NCBI GenBank assembly: GCA_026770585.1 | Contig: MU646312.1 | Span: 1,456,918 to 1,466,917 of the forward strand | Direction: 5' to 3' | From: Baffinella frigidus | Taxonomy: Eukaryota > Cryptophyceae > Cryptomonadales > Baffinellaceae | Length of the DNA: 10,000 nt | Shown here: positions 9,987 through 10,000 of the stretch, piece after piece | Numbering within the stretch: the first letter of the stretch is position 1 | Layout of the letters: each line of letters begins with the position of its first letter | Made by a program: the position numbers and the translations under genes | Notes under the pieces: generated by a model | The model's database searches: none | Told to the model about the DNA's origin: nothing | The model's input: the letters and a program-made list of their open reading frames with translations, nothing else

Positions 9987-10000
9987 GCATGTCCACGACG

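Overview
This window is eukaryotic nuclear DNA, almost certainly a subtelomeric or otherwise repeat-rich accessory region. It holds no complete gene that I can support. Interstitial arrays of the plant-type telomere heptamer (CCCTAAA/TTTAGGG), intron-like acceptors (pyrimidine tract plus CAG), a TGTAA-type polyadenylation motif, abundant microsatellites and miniature inverted-repeat elements all point to a green-lineage alga or plant. A large-genome prasinophyte-like green alga is my best guess, by inference only. I see no rRNA, tRNA, CRISPR array or bacterial-style operon.

Layout. Positions 1-350 hold a G-rich start and a CT/CG/CA microsatellite. Positions 350-900 hold small hairpins and a degenerate 20-bp tandem repeat. 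Positions 900-1890 hold three copies of a dispersed GTTGAC-bounded element interleaved with short exon-like islands. Positions 1940-2400 hold pyrimidine tracts and an 11-bp minisatellite. Positions 2480-3440 hold a TTGAC tandem repeat, exon islands, an inverted array of the same 11-mer, and a graded transition from that 11-mer into CCCTAAA telomeric repeats. Positions 3390-4130 hold three copies of an apparent terminal exon, followed by a candidate 3' UTR. Positions 4130-5230 hold a perfect stem-loop and a CT/CA microsatellite. Positions 5300-7072 are a nest of foldback/MITE-like elements, including two inverted copies of one 101-bp MITE, with three copies of an unrecognised coding fragment on the minus strand. 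Positions 7376-7680 hold TTTAGGG arrays in the opposite orientation to the left ones. Positions 7841-9305 hold a foldback, a higher-order repeat family and a 17-bp minisatellite. Positions 9302-10000 hold variant telomere repeats, TTAG and GATA arrays, and a duplicated coding-like fragment on the minus strand.

The most interesting reading is the series of short plus-strand islands in the order A-A-A-A-B-B-C-C-C (1391-3921). Several carry an acceptor-like CAG, their reading phases are compatible, the peptides are coiled-coil-like, and the C copies differ only synonymously over their shared 12 codons. This looks like the 3' part of one gene whose exons were each multiplied and separated by telomeric and minisatellite DNA. 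I cannot tell whether any copy is still spliced into a working transcript. Two other fragment families (E on minus at 5622-6250, D on minus at 9542-9986) also differ almost only at synonymous sites, so they derive from real coding sequences whose function I do not recognise.
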